64,000 nucleotides of DNA from Pseudomonas cichorii (GCF_015471405.1 NZ_BLVZ01000010.1:1-64000), one strand, 5' to 3'; shown: positions 49,595 through 58,694, numbered from the stretch's first letter. Translations and numbers: made by a program. Notes: generated from the letters alone by a model not told the origin.

Positions 49595-51766
49595 TCAGCT
49601 GATCCCCGCCAACAACTCCCGCGCCATCTGTTTGTGCTGCTCGTCGGACTCTTCGATCACTTGCAGCAAGATTTCCCGTGCTGCTTCGATCTCGCCGTCA
49701 TCGATCAGGACCTGAGCCTCGTTGATGCGGGTCAGAGGTGCTTCGTCCAGATCCAGCAGGTCGAATTCCGAATCGTCATCCATGAAGCTGTCGAGAAAGT
49801 CGTCGCTCAACGAGTCGCTATCGACCGGTTCAATGACTTCAACCGGCTCGATGACTTCAGGTTCGGAAAAATCGCTGAGGAACTGATCGTCGGGCAGCTC
49901 GAATACTTCAGGCAACTGGGTAAGGTTCGAGGAGAACGCAGGGTCCACTTCCGGGACGGCCGGTACTGCTGGAGCCGCCGGTTTGCTGCGGGTCGGCGGA
50001 GAGTCGAAAGGATCGACCAGATCCCAGTTGGCATCCATCGACAGGTCGTCCAGATTCAACTGGAACTCGTCGATATGCTCAGGGTTGAGCGCAGCGGCGG
50101 CCGTTTCGTCGAGCTGAGCAGCGGGTTCGGGCGGCGACGCTTTTTCAAGGCTCGGGGATGTCGCCACTGCTGCCACAACCGCGGCCGCGGCAGGTGCCTG
50201 CACGGAAACGTTCATCTGCGGATAACGTGCGCGGATCTCCTGGATTTTCCCGGCATCGACGCCATATTCCAGTGCAGCCTCTTCTTCCTTGGCAAAGCCG
50301 GCGACATCGCCCTGCTCGGCCAGCAGTTCAAGCATTCTGATACGAATATCTTCACGCTCAGGCTGTTTTTCCAGAGCACCGCGCAAGATCCCCAATGCCT
50401 CGCTGAACCGGCCATAGGCGATATAGATGCTTACGCCATCAAGTGCATCCGGGGCCGCGCCAGCCAGACGTTGCGCAACGGGCGCCCTGACCGGGGACGG
50501 GGCAGCAGCGGCGGCGACCGGTTGCGGCTCGGCCACGGCAGGCACCTCGAAAACCGGGAGGATTGTCGACTGGGCAGGTTTGATCAGCGGCTCTTCCGAC
50601 GCAACGATAGGCTCCAGGTTTTTGCGCGGCTGATGACGACGTCTTGAATAAGCAAACGCCAGCAGGAGCAAGACGATCAGTACCGCGCCCAGCAAAACGG
50701 GCCAGCTGATGAAAGAATCGCTCTGCACCGGTTGCGCTGCCACAGGGGCAGGTGCAGCAGGAGCAACAGCCGGGTTGACCGCAGGGTTGGCCTGGACCTG
50801 AGCCAGTTCGGTGCGCAAGGCAATAATCTGTTTGTCCTTGCCCGCCAACTGTTCCTGCAATTCCTGGGTCGTGACCTTGAGGTCTTCCACTGCCCTGATC
50901 AACTGCTGGCTCTCAATGGCGGCGGCAGCCAGTTGATCGGCAGTCCGCTGCGCCTCAGCGGCCTGGGTCTCGGTCGCGGCGGTCTTTGCAGCCGGAGCAG
51001 GTGAGCCACTCGGCAATACCGCCGCATCAGGCAACAGCAATACCTGACCGACTTTCAGGGAGGAGTTGGCGCCACTGGCAAAAGCCTGTGGGTTGAGTGC
51101 GCGAATGCCCTCGGCCAACTGGCTGGCAGACGTTTTGCCTTGCCCTTGCAGACGCTGGGCAAGCGCGTTGAGCGTATCGCCCTCGACAACGGTGTAACGC
51201 TTGCCCTCCTGAGCCGCAGGCGGTGCAACCGGCATGCGCCTCTCGGCCGCTGGCTGGGCTGCACGTTCCTGTTTTCTGTTACGTATCGCAGCCTGCCCTT
51301 CCGGGGTGGTGGCCGGGTCGAGCAACAGGGTATAGGTGCGCAACTGGTCGCCGTTGGGCCGGGTCAGTTGCACCATGAAATTCAAGTAGGGCTCAGTGAC
51401 AGGCTTGCTCGAAACCACGCGGATCACGCCGCGATTACCGTTAATGATCGGGGTAAAGCGCAGGTCATTGAGGAAGAACGAACGTTCGATATCCGCCCTG
51501 GCGAAAGCCTCGGGCGAGGCCAGCTTGGCGATGACATCCTCCGGGCCCAGACCGCCGGTTTCCAGCAGCGCGATCTCGGCGTCGAATGGCTGGTTCAAGG
51601 CCGAATGCAGGGTGATATCGCCCAGCCCCAGGGCTGACGCCAGTGTCGAATAAAACAGCGATGACAGCACGAAAGAGGCTGCCACCACACTCTTGTGAAC
51701 ACTGGTTACAACCTTGCGCTGCGTGCGACCGTCACTCTCGACAGCAGCCTGAGAACTCTTGAGCAT
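49595..51766 (-). CDS. Second FimV-family protein
   Basis: A 723-residue FimV paralogue, shorter than FimV at 12.7 kb. ATG 51766 (MLKSSQAAV) with AAGGG upstream precedes a signal peptide ending LASA-LGLGDITLHSALNQPFDAEI, the FimV N-domain. A LysM domain (YTVVEGDTLNALAQRL to VLLLPD) lies near residues 190-245, a coiled coil near 280-320, a membrane helix (WPVLLGAVLIVLLLLAFAYS) near 365 and an acidic cytoplasmic part ending in the FimV C-domain (RINEAQVLIDDGEIEAAREILLQV). It corresponds to PA3340 by its neighbours (MarR, recQ). Its role is unknown; it may be another polar scaffold. Confidence 0.88.
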   Translation of the reverse strand: MLKSSQAAVESDGRTQRKVVTSVHKSVVAASFVLSSLFYSTLASALGLGDITLHSALNQPFDAEIALLETGGLGPEDVIAKLASPEAFARADIERSFFLNDLRFTPIINGNRGVIRVVSSKPVTEPYLNFMVQLTRPNGDQLRTYTLLLDPATTPEGQAAIRNRKQERAAQPAAERRMPVAPPAAQEGKRYTVVEGDTLNALAQRLQGQGKTSASQLAEGIRALNPQAFASGANSSLKVGQVLLLPDAAVLPSGSPAPAAKTAATETQAAEAQRTADQLAAAAIESQQLIRAVEDLKVTTQELQEQLAGKDKQIIALRTELAQVQANPAVNPAVAPAAPAPVAAQPVQSDSFISWPVLLGAVLIVLLLLAFAYSRRRHQPRKNLEPIVASEEPLIKPAQSTILPVFEVPAVAEPQPVAAAAAPSPVRAPVAQRLAGAAPDALDGVSIYIAYGRFSEALGILRGALEKQPEREDIRIRMLELLAEQGDVAGFAKEEEAALEYGVDAGKIQEIRARYPQMNVSVQAPAAAAVVAAVATSPSLEKASPPEPAAQLDETAAAALNPEHIDEFQLNLDDLSMDANWDLVDPFDSPPTRSKPAAPAVPAVPEVDPAFSSNLTQLPEVFELPDDQFLSDFSEPEVIEPVEVIEPVDSDSLSDDFLDSFMDDDSEFDLLDLDEAPLTRINEAQVLIDDGEIEAAREILLQVIEESDEQHKQMARELLAGIS

Positions 51767-51850
51767 GCGAACCCTTATGGAAATCTTGGCGTAATCAGTC
51801 ATGGACTTCACTGTCCGTCAGCAGTATGAGCGAGAACCCGTGGCCTCGCC

Positions 51851-52285
51851 TCAGGATCTTTCCAGATTGGCCAGAATCCGTGCGTGTACATTCATGCACA
51901 CTCGCAGATCTTCTTCGCTCAGCCCTTCGAACAGTTCGACGCGCAACGCATTGGCGATGGTTTCGATCTTCTCGATCAGGGGACGTGCCGCTTCACTGAG
52001 GACAATTTTCTTGGCGCGCCGGTCTTCGACAACAGCCTGACGCTGCACCAGTTCCTGAGCTTCAAGGCTGTCGAGCAGACGCGCCAGGGTCGGGCCTTCA
52101 ACGCCGATGCTCTGGGCCAGTTCACGCTGGGTCGGCGGCTCTTCGTAGCGCGCCAGATGCAACAGGACCAGCCAGCGGGCCTGGGAAAGGCCCAGACCGG
52201 CCAGACGGCGGTCCAGCTCGGCTCGCCAGCCTCGGGTGAGATGCGCAAGTTGCAACCCGAAACGGTGTTCATCAGTCAATGGCAT
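51851..52285 (-). CDS. MarR-family transcriptional regulator
   Basis: A 144-residue winged-helix regulator. The recognition region is PTQRELAQSIGVEGPTLARLLDSLEAQELVQRQAVVEDRRAKKIVLSE (residues about 50-97), with the D-R wing typical of MarR/SlyA. ATG 52285 (MPLTDEHRFGLQL) was chosen; an in-frame start 16 codons upstream lacks similarity. It lies between the second FimV gene and recQ, as in P. aeruginosa. The ligand and targets are unknown. Confidence 0.87.
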   Translation of the reverse strand: MPLTDEHRFGLQLAHLTRGWRAELDRRLAGLGLSQARWLVLLHLARYEEPPTQRELAQSIGVEGPTLARLLDSLEAQELVQRQAVVEDRRAKKIVLSEAARPLIEKIETIANALRVELFEGLSEEDLRVCMNVHARILANLERS

Positions 52286-52378
52286 AGAAAACTCATGGTT
52301 GAAACTAATTATTAGCGAGCTAATCATGCCCACAGTATTCAGGCAAGCCTGACACCCTGATGTTTCGTCGCGTCCGGC

Positions 52379-54508
52379 TTACATCTCGAACTCGGACTGC
52401 AAGGCCGCCCGAACACAATAAAGGACACCTTCGGGGACTCGCCCGGTGAACATCCCGGCGATTTCCGCAACGGCGGGCAGTTCGCCTTCGCCATCGAGGA
52501 AGGCATCCTGAACTTCACCCAGCAAGTCTTCGGGCAGATCCAGAGCCTGCTCCAGTGACAACTGCTGCTTGCCGATGGCTTCGGCAAGCATGGTGTAAAC
52601 GTTCTTTTCAGAGCACTGCAATTGCCCGGCGATCTGCGCGGGCGTCATGCCGGCGCGAGCCAGGCTGATCAGTTCGTGACGCACATCGGCCACCACGCGA
52701 GGCGCTTCTGCCGCACCGCCCAGCACCTCAAGGAACGCCTCGCCATAACGCTCAAGCTTGCGCGCACCGACGCCGCTGACCCGAGCCATCTGCGACATGG
52801 TTTCAGGCTTGCTGCGCAGCATTTCCAGCAAGGTCGAATCGGGGAAGATGACATAAGGCGGCACGCCATGTTCTTCGGCCAGCTTGCGACGCAAGGCACG
52901 CAAGGCTTCCCATTGCTCGCGCTCTTCGCCACGCACCAGTTGACTGGCCGGGCTGCCGGAACTGCCCTTGGAGGTGGTTTGCGGTTTCAGGTCACGACGC
53001 AGTTCCAGCGTGACCTCGCCTCGCAGCAGCGGGCGGCAGGTGTCGCTCAGACGCAGACCGCCGTAACCCTCCAGATCGATATCCGCCAGCCCGCGGGCCA
53101 CCAGCTGCCGGAACAATGAGCGCCACTCGCCTTCGGAGCGCGCCTTGCCGACGCCGAACACCGAAAGATGCTGATGGCCGAAACTCTCGACCTTGTCGTT
53201 GGACTTGCCCAGCAGAACGTCCACCAGATGGCCCACGCCATAACGCTGCCCGGTGCGGTAGATCGCCGACAGGGCCTGACGTGCAGGCTCGGTGGCATCC
53301 CAGGTCTGCACGCCATCGACACAGTTGTCGCAATGACCGCACGGATTGGGCATGTCTTCGTCGAAATAGGCCAGCAGCGTCTGACGACGGCAGCGGGTTT
53401 CCTCACACAGCGCCAGCATCGCATCGAGCTTGTGATGCTCCAGACGCTTGTGACGCTCATCGCCTTCGGAGTTCTGCAACATCTGCTTGAGCATCAGCAC
53501 ATCTTGCAGGCCGTAAGCCATCCAGGCATCGGCGGGCAGGCCGTCACGTCCAGCGCGACCGGTTTCCTGGTAATACGCCTCAAGAGACTTGGGCAGGTCC
53601 ATGTGCGCGACAAAACGTACGTTGGGTTTGTCGATGCCCATGCCGAAAGCAATGGTGGCAACCATGATCAAGCCTTCCTCATTAAGGAAGCGCTTCTGGT
53701 TGTGGGCGCGAGTCTCGGCAGGCAGACCGGCATGGTAAGGCAACGCCGGGTAGCCGTTGTCACTGAGAAAGACCGCTACTTCGTCGACTTTCTTGCGCGA
53801 CAGGCAGTAGACGATACCGGCATCGCTGCGCCGCTCGGACAGAAACGCCAGCAACTGCTTGCGTGGCTGCTCCTTGGGCACGATGCGGTAGAAAATGTTC
53901 GGACGGTCGAAGCTGGACAGGAAGCGCTCAGCGTTCTGCAGATGCAGGCGCGTGACGATTTCTTCCCGGGTCCGCTTGTCGGCGGTGGCGGTCAGGGCGA
54001 TGCGCGGTACATCCGGGAACAGCTCGGCCAGTTGCCCCAGTTGCAGGTATTCAGGCCGGAAGTCGTGACCCCATTGCGAAACGCAGTGCGCCTCGTCGAT
54101 GGCGAACAAGGCGATTTTCAGGTTTTGCAGAAAAGCCAGCATGCGCGGCTGAACAAGACGTTCAGGCGCGAGATAGAGCATCTTGACCTCGCCCTGGCGA
54201 ATCCGGTTGGCCAACTCGCGCTGCTGCTCGGGGCTCAGGGTCGAGTTCAGCGAGGCGGCCGAAACCCCCAGTTCGTCCAGCGTCGAGACCTGATCTTCCA
54301 TCAGGGCAATCAGTGGCGAGACCACCACGCACAAACCATCGCGCAACAGGCCAGGGACCTGAAAACACAAGGACTTGCCACCACCGGTAGGCATCAGAAC
54401 CAATGCATCGCCACCGCTGGCCACGCGCTCAATAATGGCACCCTGACGACCACGAAAACTGTCGTAGCCGAAGATGTCTTTAAGTACGTGTTGTGCCTGT
54501 TCGAGCAT
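52379..54508 (-). CDS. recQ: ATP-dependent DNA helicase RecQ
   Basis: A 709-residue 3'-5' helicase for repair of stalled forks. Motif I PTGGGKSLCFQVP is near residues 41-53, the DEAH box in IDEAHCVSQWGHDFRPEYL near 137, motif VI ETGRAGRDGLPA near 310, and the zinc cysteines in CEETRCRRQ and CGHCDNC near 360-395. A winged-helix RQC domain and a C-terminal HRDC domain (EQWEALRALRRKLAEEHGVPPYVIF, about 520-600) follow. The last 100 residues form an added helix-turn-helix-like tail. Length is longer than E. coli RecQ (610) because of this tail. Confidence 0.95.
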   Translation of the reverse strand: MLEQAQHVLKDIFGYDSFRGRQGAIIERVASGGDALVLMPTGGGKSLCFQVPGLLRDGLCVVVSPLIALMEDQVSTLDELGVSAASLNSTLSPEQQRELANRIRQGEVKMLYLAPERLVQPRMLAFLQNLKIALFAIDEAHCVSQWGHDFRPEYLQLGQLAELFPDVPRIALTATADKRTREEIVTRLHLQNAERFLSSFDRPNIFYRIVPKEQPRKQLLAFLSERRSDAGIVYCLSRKKVDEVAVFLSDNGYPALPYHAGLPAETRAHNQKRFLNEEGLIMVATIAFGMGIDKPNVRFVAHMDLPKSLEAYYQETGRAGRDGLPADAWMAYGLQDVLMLKQMLQNSEGDERHKRLEHHKLDAMLALCEETRCRRQTLLAYFDEDMPNPCGHCDNCVDGVQTWDATEPARQALSAIYRTGQRYGVGHLVDVLLGKSNDKVESFGHQHLSVFGVGKARSEGEWRSLFRQLVARGLADIDLEGYGGLRLSDTCRPLLRGEVTLELRRDLKPQTTSKGSSGSPASQLVRGEEREQWEALRALRRKLAEEHGVPPYVIFPDSTLLEMLRSKPETMSQMARVSGVGARKLERYGEAFLEVLGGAAEAPRVVADVRHELISLARAGMTPAQIAGQLQCSEKNVYTMLAEAIGKQQLSLEQALDLPEDLLGEVQDAFLDGEGELPAVAEIAGMFTGRVPEGVLYCVRAALQSEFEM

Positions 54509-54685
54509 AAAAACCCCAGATTGTCCTGCTGCACTGCAAAGCGCGGCAGTATACCCGAGCGATCAAAGGCAAAGGATGACCGGGACATGAGTGGTCAAAA
54601 TTAACTGTGATCGACCTCTGCGCTGGCGCCCCGGACGCGCAGGGCCTAGAATTCAGCATTGTTTTCTTTCCAAGGTAGTCCGTCC

Positions 54686-55273
54686 ATGTCCTTCGCTGAG
54701 CAACTTACCCGCCTGCAAGTCTTCCTCGATGCAGATGAACTGCACGAAGAGGCGCTGGACTACGTGGCCGCTCATGGTTATCTGACCGCCATTTCCATCT
54801 GTTCCGAGCAGGTTCCGGAGCGTGAGTGGATCGACGCTCTGTTCTCCGAGCCACCGCACTACTCCAGCGAAGCCCAGCGCGCAGAAATCGAAACCACCCT
54901 GAGCCTGCTGCAGGCGCATATCGCCCGCCAGCTGGCTTCCGACGAAGAATTCGAGCTGCCATGCGACTTGGACCTGGGCGACGAACCGGACGACTCCGAC
55001 CTGCGTGGCTGGTGCATCGGCTTCATGGAAGGCGTGTTCCTGCGTGAAAACGCCTGGTTCGAGAGCGCCGAGGAAGAAGTCAGCGAAATGCTGTTGCCGA
55101 TCATGGTCGGTTCGGGCCTGTTCGACGAACAGCCGGAGTTCTCCGACATTGCCTCGGATGCCAACCTGATGGACGACATGATCGTCCAGATCCCCGAAGC
55201 CCTCACCGCCCTGTACCTGCTGTGCCAGGCCCCGGACGAAAAACCGGCGATCCTCAAGCCCCGTCACCACTGA
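54686..55273 (+). CDS. YecA/UPF0149 family protein
   Basis: A 195-residue acidic protein of the UPF0149 family. ATG 54686 (MSFAEQLTRLQVFLDAD) was chosen over the in-frame codon at 54659. It has no C-terminal SEC-C zinc motif, so it is the short YgfB-like form. The segment LRGWCIGFMEGVFLRENAWF near residues 112-131 is the family's signature. Family members are linked to repression of AmpDh3 by YgfB in P. aeruginosa. The exact role here is unknown. It precedes ybaN by 10 bases. Confidence 0.82.
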   Translation: MSFAEQLTRLQVFLDADELHEEALDYVAAHGYLTAISICSEQVPEREWIDALFSEPPHYSSEAQRAEIETTLSLLQAHIARQLASDEEFELPCDLDLGDEPDDSDLRGWCIGFMEGVFLRENAWFESAEEEVSEMLLPIMVGSGLFDEQPEFSDIASDANLMDDMIVQIPEALTALYLLCQAPDEKPAILKPRHH

Positions 55274-55283
55274 GTCGGCGCCT

Positions 55284-55685
55284 ATGGCGCAGGACTTGCC
55301 GCGCACCAGCCGTCACCGGCTAGTGCGCTATCTGCTGGTGGCTGTCGGCTGGGCAAGCGTAGGCCTGGGTGTCATCGGGATATTCCTGCCGGTGTTGCCC
55401 ACCACGCCTTTTCTGCTGCTGGCCGCCGCCTGCTTCGCACGCAGCTCACCACGCTTCTACAACTGGCTGGTCAATCACAAACGGCTCGGGCCGTGGATTC
55501 GTGATTATCTGGCCGGCAACGGCATTCCCCTGAAGGGCAAGGTCTACGCCATTGCCCTGATGTGGGCCAGCATCAGCCTGTCCTGCTATCTGGTAGCACA
55601 ACCCTGGGCTCGCGGCTTCATGCTGGCCAGTGCAGTGCTGGTGACGATCTATATCCTTCGCCAGAAAACCCTGCACAAGGCTTGA
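55284..55685 (+). CDS. YbaN family protein (DUF454)
   Basis: A 133-residue small membrane protein with three predicted helices (residues about 14-45, 90-105, 108-123). PVLPTTPFLLLAAACFARSSPRFYNWLVNH near residues 34-63 is the DUF454 signature. It is an inner-membrane protein of unknown function. The stop lies 3 bases from the stop of the convergent adhesin gene. Confidence 0.87.
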   Translation: MAQDLPRTSRHRLVRYLLVAVGWASVGLGVIGIFLPVLPTTPFLLLAAACFARSSPRFYNWLVNHKRLGPWIRDYLAGNGIPLKGKVYAIALMWASISLSCYLVAQPWARGFMLASAVLVTIYILRQKTLHKA

Positions 55686-55688
55686 ACA

Positions 55689-58274
55689 TCACACCGTATC
55701 GACCTTCAGGGAATGATCGCCCAGCATGCCGTTGATGATCGAAGCCGTGTCCGTACCACTGGCGACCCAGCCGCCCGCGCCTGTCGTCACACCGTAATGC
55801 CCGGCCAGATCAACGCCCGCCAGATCGATGGTCTGGCTTGCCGCGCTGCCGCTGGCACCGACCTCAATGCTCGATACCAGGTTTGTACCACTGCCCGAAA
55901 CCTTGAAGTGCAGATAGTCATCCAGCGAATCACCCTGCACGCCTGCGCCCTGCAATAGCTGAGACAGGTCGAGCTTGTCGGCACCAAACGTGAAATCGAC
56001 AACCCGGTCATGCCCGGTATCGCCGGCCAGCCACATGAAGGTGTCCTGACCTGCACCGCCGGTCAGCGTGTCATTGCCAGCCCCGCCAATCAGCAGATCG
56101 TTGCCATCGCCGCCATACAGACAGTCATTTCCTCCGCCTGCCAGCAACACATCATCGCCATCAGTACCGACCAGAGAATGCCCTTGCTGATAACTGATGC
56201 TGACCGGCGCGACATCACTGCCGCCATGGGCATCGCTGGCCGTGTAAGTGCCGTGATAAGTGGGCGTGGTATCGACGGCGCTGTAGTCGATGGTCAGGCC
56301 AATCTGGTAAGTGAGCCCTTTATTGATCACGCCCGGATCAGGCTGATGAATCAGGATCAGGCGATAGACATTGTCCTCAGTGGCGGTGATCGTTCCGCCC
56401 TCGCCCAGCGGCTGATACTCGCCGTTATCCATTTTCCAGGCCAGCCCCACCTGATCGGACACATGACGGGTGTCGACCGTCAGGGTTTCACCGGCCTTGA
56501 GCTCGATATTGAAGATGTCCTGATGGTTATAGGTATCGATCTGCCAGGTACCCAGATAGCCGTTGAGCAACACCATCGCGGTCACGGCGCTGTTGGAATA
56601 AAAGTCGCTGCGGTCAAGGTCCCGCACCTGGTTCTCGACCTTGTCCCGAGCCCCCTTGAACTCGATAGTGCCTGGCATGCAGGCCGTGAAATCCGCACCG
56701 GGCGCACGCCAGCCTGTATTGAAAACCGTTGGCGTCGCGCTCAGCGGGTCACCATTGGGTGAACGATCATTGGCCAGCAACACTGCGCCGGGCACCTCGA
56801 TGCAAGGGGCCAGAATGTTGGTGATGATGTTGTCCGCCACGGCCTCAGGCCCTTGGGGCACCGGGACATGGATCAGCAGGTCGGCTCCGGCCAGATCGCC
56901 ATCGTTGTCGCTGAGCACAAAACCGATCTGTTCGGTCATGGAGGTCCCGACAGCGCCCGGCGTGTAACTGAAAGCGCCGCTCTCCATGTTCACCAGCAGT
57001 GTGCCGCCCGTGCTGCTGACCAGCGTGAGTTCGTGAGTAACGGGATCGAAACCGAGCAGAGTGGAACCGCCACAGCCTGTGTCATCCACGACGCTGATAC
57101 CGCAGCGGTCATAGAGATAAGTCACGCCCTCAAGAGTGATGGATTTGACGAACCCGCCATCGGCGCCGAAGGTACCGCCCGCAAGCAGGCTTCCATTGGC
57201 CACTCGGGTATCCATGTCATCGCAGCCTGGCGGCAGGCACGGCACTGCCAGCTCGATATCGGCGGCCAGCGGCACATCGTCAATGATCGAAATATCCAGA
57301 TGGGCCGAGCCCGAGTCACCGTCCAGATCGGTGGCGATCACTTCGATCTGCTCACCGATGCTATTGGTGCCCTCGCCTTCAGGATGTCCCTGGGGATTGA
57401 GCAAGGTATAGCTATAGCTGACCTGCCCGCTCAGCGGGTCGTACCCCGTAATGCTCAAGCTGTTTCCCAGCGCGGTGAGTGTCGACAAAGGAAAGCCCGC
57501 CACGACCCCGGCAACAATCACCTCGATACCGCCGACCGTCAGGGATTGCAGCCCGTCCGGCGCACTGACCGTGAAAGTGCCGTACTGGGTCAGCTTCCCG
57601 GCATCGGGCTGCGAACCGCCACACAGGTTGGCTTCATTGAGTGTCAGCGCACTGCACGACACCTTGACGCAGTGATCGACAGGAGGCTCGACTGGCGGAT
57701 CAATCGGTGGCTCGACCGGTGGTTCTACGGGCGGAACGACGACGGGTGGCTCCACCAGCGGCGGTATCACCACCGTGACGGGAGGATCGCTCGTCAGGCC
57801 GCGCAGGAACTCGGCCTGCCCCTCGGGAAACAGCGGCACCATGGTCAGGCCCTGAGTCGGGAAGCCGATGACAGGCGTCACCTCTGCTCCCGTTTCACTG
57901 AGGATCACGGCGGTATGCCCACCGCCTTCTGAGCCAACGGCTTCATCAGCGCTCTGCACAGGCTCCGCGTCCTGCCCTGTGACCTGCTCGACGCTCACCA
58001 ACAGCCCGAGTGTCGGGGTCAGCGGGTCGAGGGTTTCCACATGGACAGGCTGGCCGTCCAGAATCGATGTATCCAGCAGCAAGCGGCTGTCGCGGCCCAG
58101 CGTCAGTTCACCACCGCCCTCAAGCTGCACGGCAACTCCACCGGTTGCGCCTGTCTGTAGCTGCTCGCCTGCAAATACCCGATCCCCCTCCAGCAACACA
58201 CGCTGAGTTCCACCGCTCGACACTGCTACAACATCGCCTACCGCTTGTCGTACCGTACCGATCACCCTGGCCAT
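55689..58274 (-). CDS. LapA-like RTX adhesin, retention-module type, Cys-containing
   Basis: An 861-residue secreted protein, very small for this class. ATG 58274 (MARVIGTVRQAVGDVVAVSS) has GGAGGG upstream. Residues 1-110 form the LapA-type retention module that keeps the adhesin in the outer-membrane pore. GSEGGGHTAVIL near 114-125 resembles the stretch after the LapG site. A VEPP-type proline linker is at 164-199. Then come Ig/cadherin-like repeats with DGDSGSAHLDISIIDD, a pre-peptidase-like beta-sandwich, four short RTX nonapeptides (GGGND.LYGGDGND) near 700-750 and a C-terminal secretion region ending SLKVDTV. Ten cysteines are present. It is divergent from its probable secretion system. 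Confidence 0.85.
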   Translation of the reverse strand: MARVIGTVRQAVGDVVAVSSGGTQRVLLEGDRVFAGEQLQTGATGGVAVQLEGGGELTLGRDSRLLLDTSILDGQPVHVETLDPLTPTLGLLVSVEQVTGQDAEPVQSADEAVGSEGGGHTAVILSETGAEVTPVIGFPTQGLTMVPLFPEGQAEFLRGLTSDPPVTVVIPPLVEPPVVVPPVEPPVEPPIDPPVEPPVDHCVKVSCSALTLNEANLCGGSQPDAGKLTQYGTFTVSAPDGLQSLTVGGIEVIVAGVVAGFPLSTLTALGNSLSITGYDPLSGQVSYSYTLLNPQGHPEGEGTNSIGEQIEVIATDLDGDSGSAHLDISIIDDVPLAADIELAVPCLPPGCDDMDTRVANGSLLAGGTFGADGGFVKSITLEGVTYLYDRCGISVVDDTGCGGSTLLGFDPVTHELTLVSSTGGTLLVNMESGAFSYTPGAVGTSMTEQIGFVLSDNDGDLAGADLLIHVPVPQGPEAVADNIITNILAPCIEVPGAVLLANDRSPNGDPLSATPTVFNTGWRAPGADFTACMPGTIEFKGARDKVENQVRDLDRSDFYSNSAVTAMVLLNGYLGTWQIDTYNHQDIFNIELKAGETLTVDTRHVSDQVGLAWKMDNGEYQPLGEGGTITATEDNVYRLILIHQPDPGVINKGLTYQIGLTIDYSAVDTTPTYHGTYTASDAHGGSDVAPVSISYQQGHSLVGTDGDDVLLAGGGNDCLYGGDGNDLLIGGAGNDTLTGGAGQDTFMWLAGDTGHDRVVDFTFGADKLDLSQLLQGAGVQGDSLDDYLHFKVSGSGTNLVSSIEVGASGSAASQTIDLAGVDLAGHYGVTTGAGGWVASGTDTASIINGMLGDHSLKVDTV
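56037..56175 (-). repeat. RTX nonapeptide block of the adhesin
   Basis: Codons for GTDGDDVLLAGGGND, then GGDGNDLLIGGAGNDTLTGGAGQD: about four GGxGxD-type calcium-binding repeats. Calcium outside the cell would drive folding after secretion. Confidence 0.85.
57678..57785 (-). repeat. Proline-rich VEPP repeat linker of the adhesin
   Basis: About 36 codons for PPV/EPPV/DPPV repeats between the retention region and the first adhesin domain. Confidence 0.85.
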
Positions 58275-58694
58275 ATTCCCTCCATTTTTCGTAATGATCG
58301 AACCCGAAAACCTTCGGCTCCGTTCTTGAACCGACTCACCTGCGTAACAGATAAAGCCCTGACAACCTTTTAACGACAAAATATCGTCGCCTGACCAACA
58401 GGTTGTTTTTGCATGTAATTTCACGCCCTTCACATGCTGACATAATTCCGTCGAAAGCCAATAAACTCTAAAACTCTTCACTTAAGTGGCTGAATAAATG
58501 AGCCTGATAAAAACAACCATCGTCTGTATTCCGAAAATGGCATAAGTTTTTTTCGGCATAAGGCATATGAAAAAAACGTCTGAGTTCTCCCAAAAGTTGT
58601 TCTTAGCTGTGTTGTTACAAGCCTGACACGGCTGACCGCACGAAAAAGTCATTTTATTGACCAGCAGAACACTATTACGAAGGGAGACGTATTC
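58275..58694. promoter_or_regulatory. AT-rich divergent control region of adhesin and secretion operon
   Basis: A 420-base gap between the adhesin and the TolC-like gene. It is clearly richer in A and T than its surroundings and holds no protein gene. CAACCT / AGGTTG and CGAC / GTCG inverted pairs lie at about 58367-58405, and a repeated CGGCATAAG occurs near 58550-58565. Promoters for both directions should lie here, but I cannot name a -35/-10 pair with confidence. Confidence 0.5.
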
